Below the pieces are notes generated by a model. The model searched no databases. It was given only the letters and a program-made list of their open reading frames with translations, and was not told the origin of the DNA. Of a stretch of DNA of 39,153 nucleotides, positions 37,920 through 39,153 are shown one piece after another (within the stretch, counting starts at the first letter, position 1; every line of letters begins with the position of its first letter). The position numbers and the translations under genes are program-made. This stretch comes from an uncultured Prevotella sp. (lineage in GTDB: Bacteria > Bacteroidota > Bacteroidia > Bacteroidales > Bacteroidaceae). Location of the stretch: the NCBI GenBank assembly GCA_900316295.1, contig ONCJ01000020.1, positions 1-39,153 of the forward strand. The letters are read 5' to 3'.

Positions 37920-37970
37920 TGTCCCAAGTATGTCCCAAGTTGTCCCAAGTATGTCCCAAGTTGTCCCAAG
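37920..37970. repeat. Five copies of TGTCCCAAG with 1-2 base spacers
   Basis: TGTCCCAAG occurs at 37920, 37931, 37941, 37952 and 37962, separated alternately by TA and T, giving a 21-base superunit. It starts four bases after the regulator's stop codon. Confidence 0.9.
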
Positions 37971-38036
37971 CAAGAACATATTTTAACTGCAAAAACTGAT
38001 TCAAATGACTAAGGAAGAATTCAAGAAACTGGCCAG

Positions 38037-38162
38037 CAGATGTACAGCCAAGCAGGTCCTCAGCCAGGTCCCGACATGAATGCCGGACAGCAGCAGACTC
38101 AGCAGGAGCAGCCAAAGCAGGATGACAACATCCAGGATGCCGACTTCGAGGAGGTTAAGTAA
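38037..38162 (+). pseudogene. dnaK: Distal copy of the dnaK 3' end (last 41 codons)
   Basis: Encodes [12 protein letters not shown] through DADFEEVK and stop, in the same reading frame as the dnaK tail, with 98 consecutive identical bases. Upstream it joins a foreign gene start (ATG 38005). It is followed by the strongest terminator in the window, so this may be the ancestral end of dnaK, displaced when cargo entered; that history is inferred. Confidence 0.88.
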
Positions 38163-38196
38163 GACGCATAAGTAAAGACATAACAAAACACTATCA

Positions 38197-38236
38197 AAAG
38201 AGGTCGTGTCAAAAGTGACACGACCTCTTTTTTTTT
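38197..38236 (+). terminator. Strong intrinsic terminator after the dnaK copy
   Basis: Perfect 14-bp arms AAAGAGGTCGTGTC (38197-38210) and GACACGACCTCTTT (38217-38230), with a 6-base loop and a run of nine T (38228-38236). Confidence 0.93.
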
Positions 38237-38835
38237 GATTTCGACTGCTATTTTTTTACTCAACTTTCGGAAGCTCTGCCCCCGTTTTTTTAGCACTATT
38301 CTCTTGCCCCCTGCTCCCTGCCCCTTGCCCCTAATAATTTTTTTAGTTTTATTGGACGGGTGGACGGGTGGATGGTGGACGCTTACAATATTCCGCAGCT
38401 CTGCATGCCTGCCGTGCCCAGAAGGGCGGTGAGGACAGTGACAAAGCTTGTGACAAAGCTGGGGACAAGCTAGGGACAAACTGGGGACATCTATGATGTT
38501 TTCTACGATGTTTCCTACGATGTTTTCTACGACATCACCGCCAACTTTACCGCCAGTTTTACCGCCATTATCTGTTGCATAGCTTGGGTGCAATCCCCAT
38601 TCATGATGGAAGCATGAAAGTTCGGGAACATCCATACAATAGGAAACAAGCGAAAAACATATATTTTGCGATTTAAGTACGATTTTTGCGAGAAAACGAC
38701 AAAAATCGCACTTAAAACATGGTTAGAACTCGATTTGAACATTTTCTCCTCGGTCAACAATAGAAAATAAAAGCATGGATTAAAAAAGTGCCAATAGTGG
38801 CAGAAATTTAATGTAGAGTGATACGAGTAACATGA
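38237..38835. other. Gene-free stretch of short tandem arrays
   Basis: No convincing gene. It contains a degenerate CTCAACTT hairpin (38259-38278), a C-rich tctctTGCCCC-type stretch (38299-38332), a ggacgggt array (about 38354-38376), five 11-12-base units of the form gtgacaaagct/ggggacaagct (38438-38493), three 12-base units gatgttttctac (38494-38530) and three 12-base units accgccaacttt (38537-38570). An imperfect inverted repeat is at 38672-38716. The arrays resemble the linker repeats of AlbA_2-type regulators, so they may be remains of such genes. Confidence 0.65.
38672..38716. repeat. Inverted repeat, 17-bp arms with one mismatch
   Basis: TTTAAGTACGATTTTTG (38672-38688) and CAAAAATCGCACTTAAA (38700-38716) around an 11-base loop. 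There is no neighbouring gene to assign it to. Confidence 0.75.
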
Positions 38836-39072
38836 GTAATACGCTCTTATAAAGGAGAATGGCCCAAAAGGTGGCGTAAAAGGTGGCGTAAAGGTGGCGT
38901 AAAAGGTGGCGTAAAAGATGTCGTAAAAGATGTCGTAAAAGATGTCGTAAAAGAATTGTCTGAACGTCAGAAGATTATATTAGATTTCATCACAGAGGAT
39001 CCTGCTCTTACCGCCAAGGAAATGTCGGAAAGAATGTCGGAAAGATGTGTTTACAACGTAAGCATTCGATAA
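38836..39072 (+). pseudogene. C-terminal remnant of a second AlbA_2-type regulator
   Basis: The open frame, with no good start, ends at TAA 39070-39072 and encodes K-G-G-V and K-D-V-V repeats, then KELSERQKIILDFITEDPALTAKEMSERM. This matches the KELSERQ anchor and winged-helix start of the regulator at 36.5-37.9 kb. The AlbA_2 and ATPase parts are missing and the frame is broken inside the repeat (an 11-base unit at 38890-38900), so the gene is dead or its intact part lies elsewhere. Confidence 0.72.
38866..38948 (+). repeat. Seven 12-base units (aaaaggtggcgt / aaaagatgtcgt), one of 11
   Basis: Units 1-4 are of the ggtggc type and 5-7 of the gatgtc type. Unit 3 (38890-38900) lacks one A, shifting the frame between K-G-G-V before it and K-G-G-V/K-D-V-V after it. 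The array is followed at once by the KELSERQ coding anchor. Confidence 0.9.
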
Positions 39073-39098
39073 ACTACAGGTTGTAATACCTCTATACC

Positions 39099-39146
39099 AT
39101 AACAATAGCAGCTACAATCACATTCGATTGTAGCTGCTATTGTTAT
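39099..39146. repeat. Perfect 21-bp inverted repeat at the right edge
   Basis: Left arm 39099-39119 pairs fully with 39126-39146 around the 6-base loop acattc. The following bases (TTGTTGT) are T-rich but broken, so it may be a terminator of the remnant gene at 39072 or a structured repeat. Confidence 0.82.
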
Positions 39147-39153
39147 TTGTTGT

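Larger units (their letters stand above)
34341..38036. mobile_element. Putative remnant genomic island at the dnaK 3' end
   Basis: About 3.7 kb bounded by the two copies of the dnaK 3' end. It carries a membrane protein of unknown function, a truncated NACHT NTPase and a frameshifted AlbA_2-type regulator. Its right end has a gene start (ATG at 38005, reading MTKEEFKKLA) cut off where the dnaK copy begins. The first 2 kb are clearly AT-rich against the neighbouring core genes. No integrase, transposase or phage gene was found, so an element that lost its recombinase is inferred. A plain tandem duplication followed by insertions is the alternative. Confidence 0.55.

Noticed and set aside
37920-37970. 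CRISPR-like regular repeats
   Set aside because: Units are 9 bases with 1-2 base spacers; there are no spacers of useful length and no cas genes.
34341-38036. Integrase or transposase inside the putative island
   Set aside because: All frames were read for tyrosine or serine recombinase and DDE motifs; none was found, so the island is called a remnant only.
38099-38635. A 178-codon open frame on the minus strand over the repeat-rich region
   Set aside because: It runs backwards through the dnaK copy, a terminator and several tandem arrays; it has no domain character and is open mainly because of the repeats.

Overview
The window reads as chromosome of a Bacteroidales bacterium, most likely Prevotella/Segatella-like. 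Evidence: a SusC/SusD pair, lipoproteins with Bacteroidota lipoboxes, DUF1735, DUF1573 and DUF4838 proteins, and repeated use of the Bacteroidota promoter form TTTG-N19..21-TAnnTTTG instead of a classical -35/-10. Most genes have mid-range GC. The exception is about 34.5-36.45 kb, which is plainly AT-rich.

Layout. (1) 1-857: the tail of an outer-membrane beta-barrel gene (possibly porQ), then cmk. (2) 1.0-16.0 kb: a glycan-utilisation locus. A six-gene minus-strand operon, susC - susD - GH18 - DUF1735/LamG - DUF1573 - GH29 alpha-fucosidase, lies beside a divergent pair: a DUF4838 (GH163-like) protein with a discoidin domain, and a GH2 beta-galactosidase. The enzyme set fits breakdown of host or dietary N-glycans: endo-beta-GlcNAcase, fucosidase and galactosidase. 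No regulator is encoded next to it. (3) 16.2-22.8 kb: ispH, translationally coupled to an 1877-residue alpha-2-macroglobulin-like protein. (4) 22.9-27.5 kb: a fused ADP-forming acyl-CoA synthetase followed by a cellobiose phosphorylase (GH94). (5) 27.6-32.2 kb: a PIN toxin/antitoxin pair, a carboxynorspermidine-dehydrogenase-like enzyme, recA, a DUF4878 lipoprotein and a YiiX-like permuted papain-fold lipoprotein. (6) 32.3-34.4 kb: dnaK, with a textbook sigma-54 (-24/-12) promoter sequence upstream.

(7) 34.2-39.1 kb is the most unusual part. The last 126 bases of dnaK occur twice, at 34215-34340 and 38037-38162, and 98 of those bases are identical. The copies bracket about 3.7 kb that looks like integrated cargo: an AT-rich membrane protein of unknown function, a NACHT-type NTPase cut off just after its Walker A region, and a frameshifted AlbA_2/RecG-like regulator. 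No recombinase is left. Beyond the second copy is a stretch of short tandem arrays (8-12-base units) and the decayed C-terminus of a second AlbA_2-type regulator, whose four-codon repeat array contains one 11-base unit.

The most interesting leads are the dnaK 3'-end duplication with its defence-like cargo, the sigma-54 promoter of dnaK, and the four-codon repeat linker of the AlbA_2 regulators. All family assignments come from reading motifs; no database was searched.
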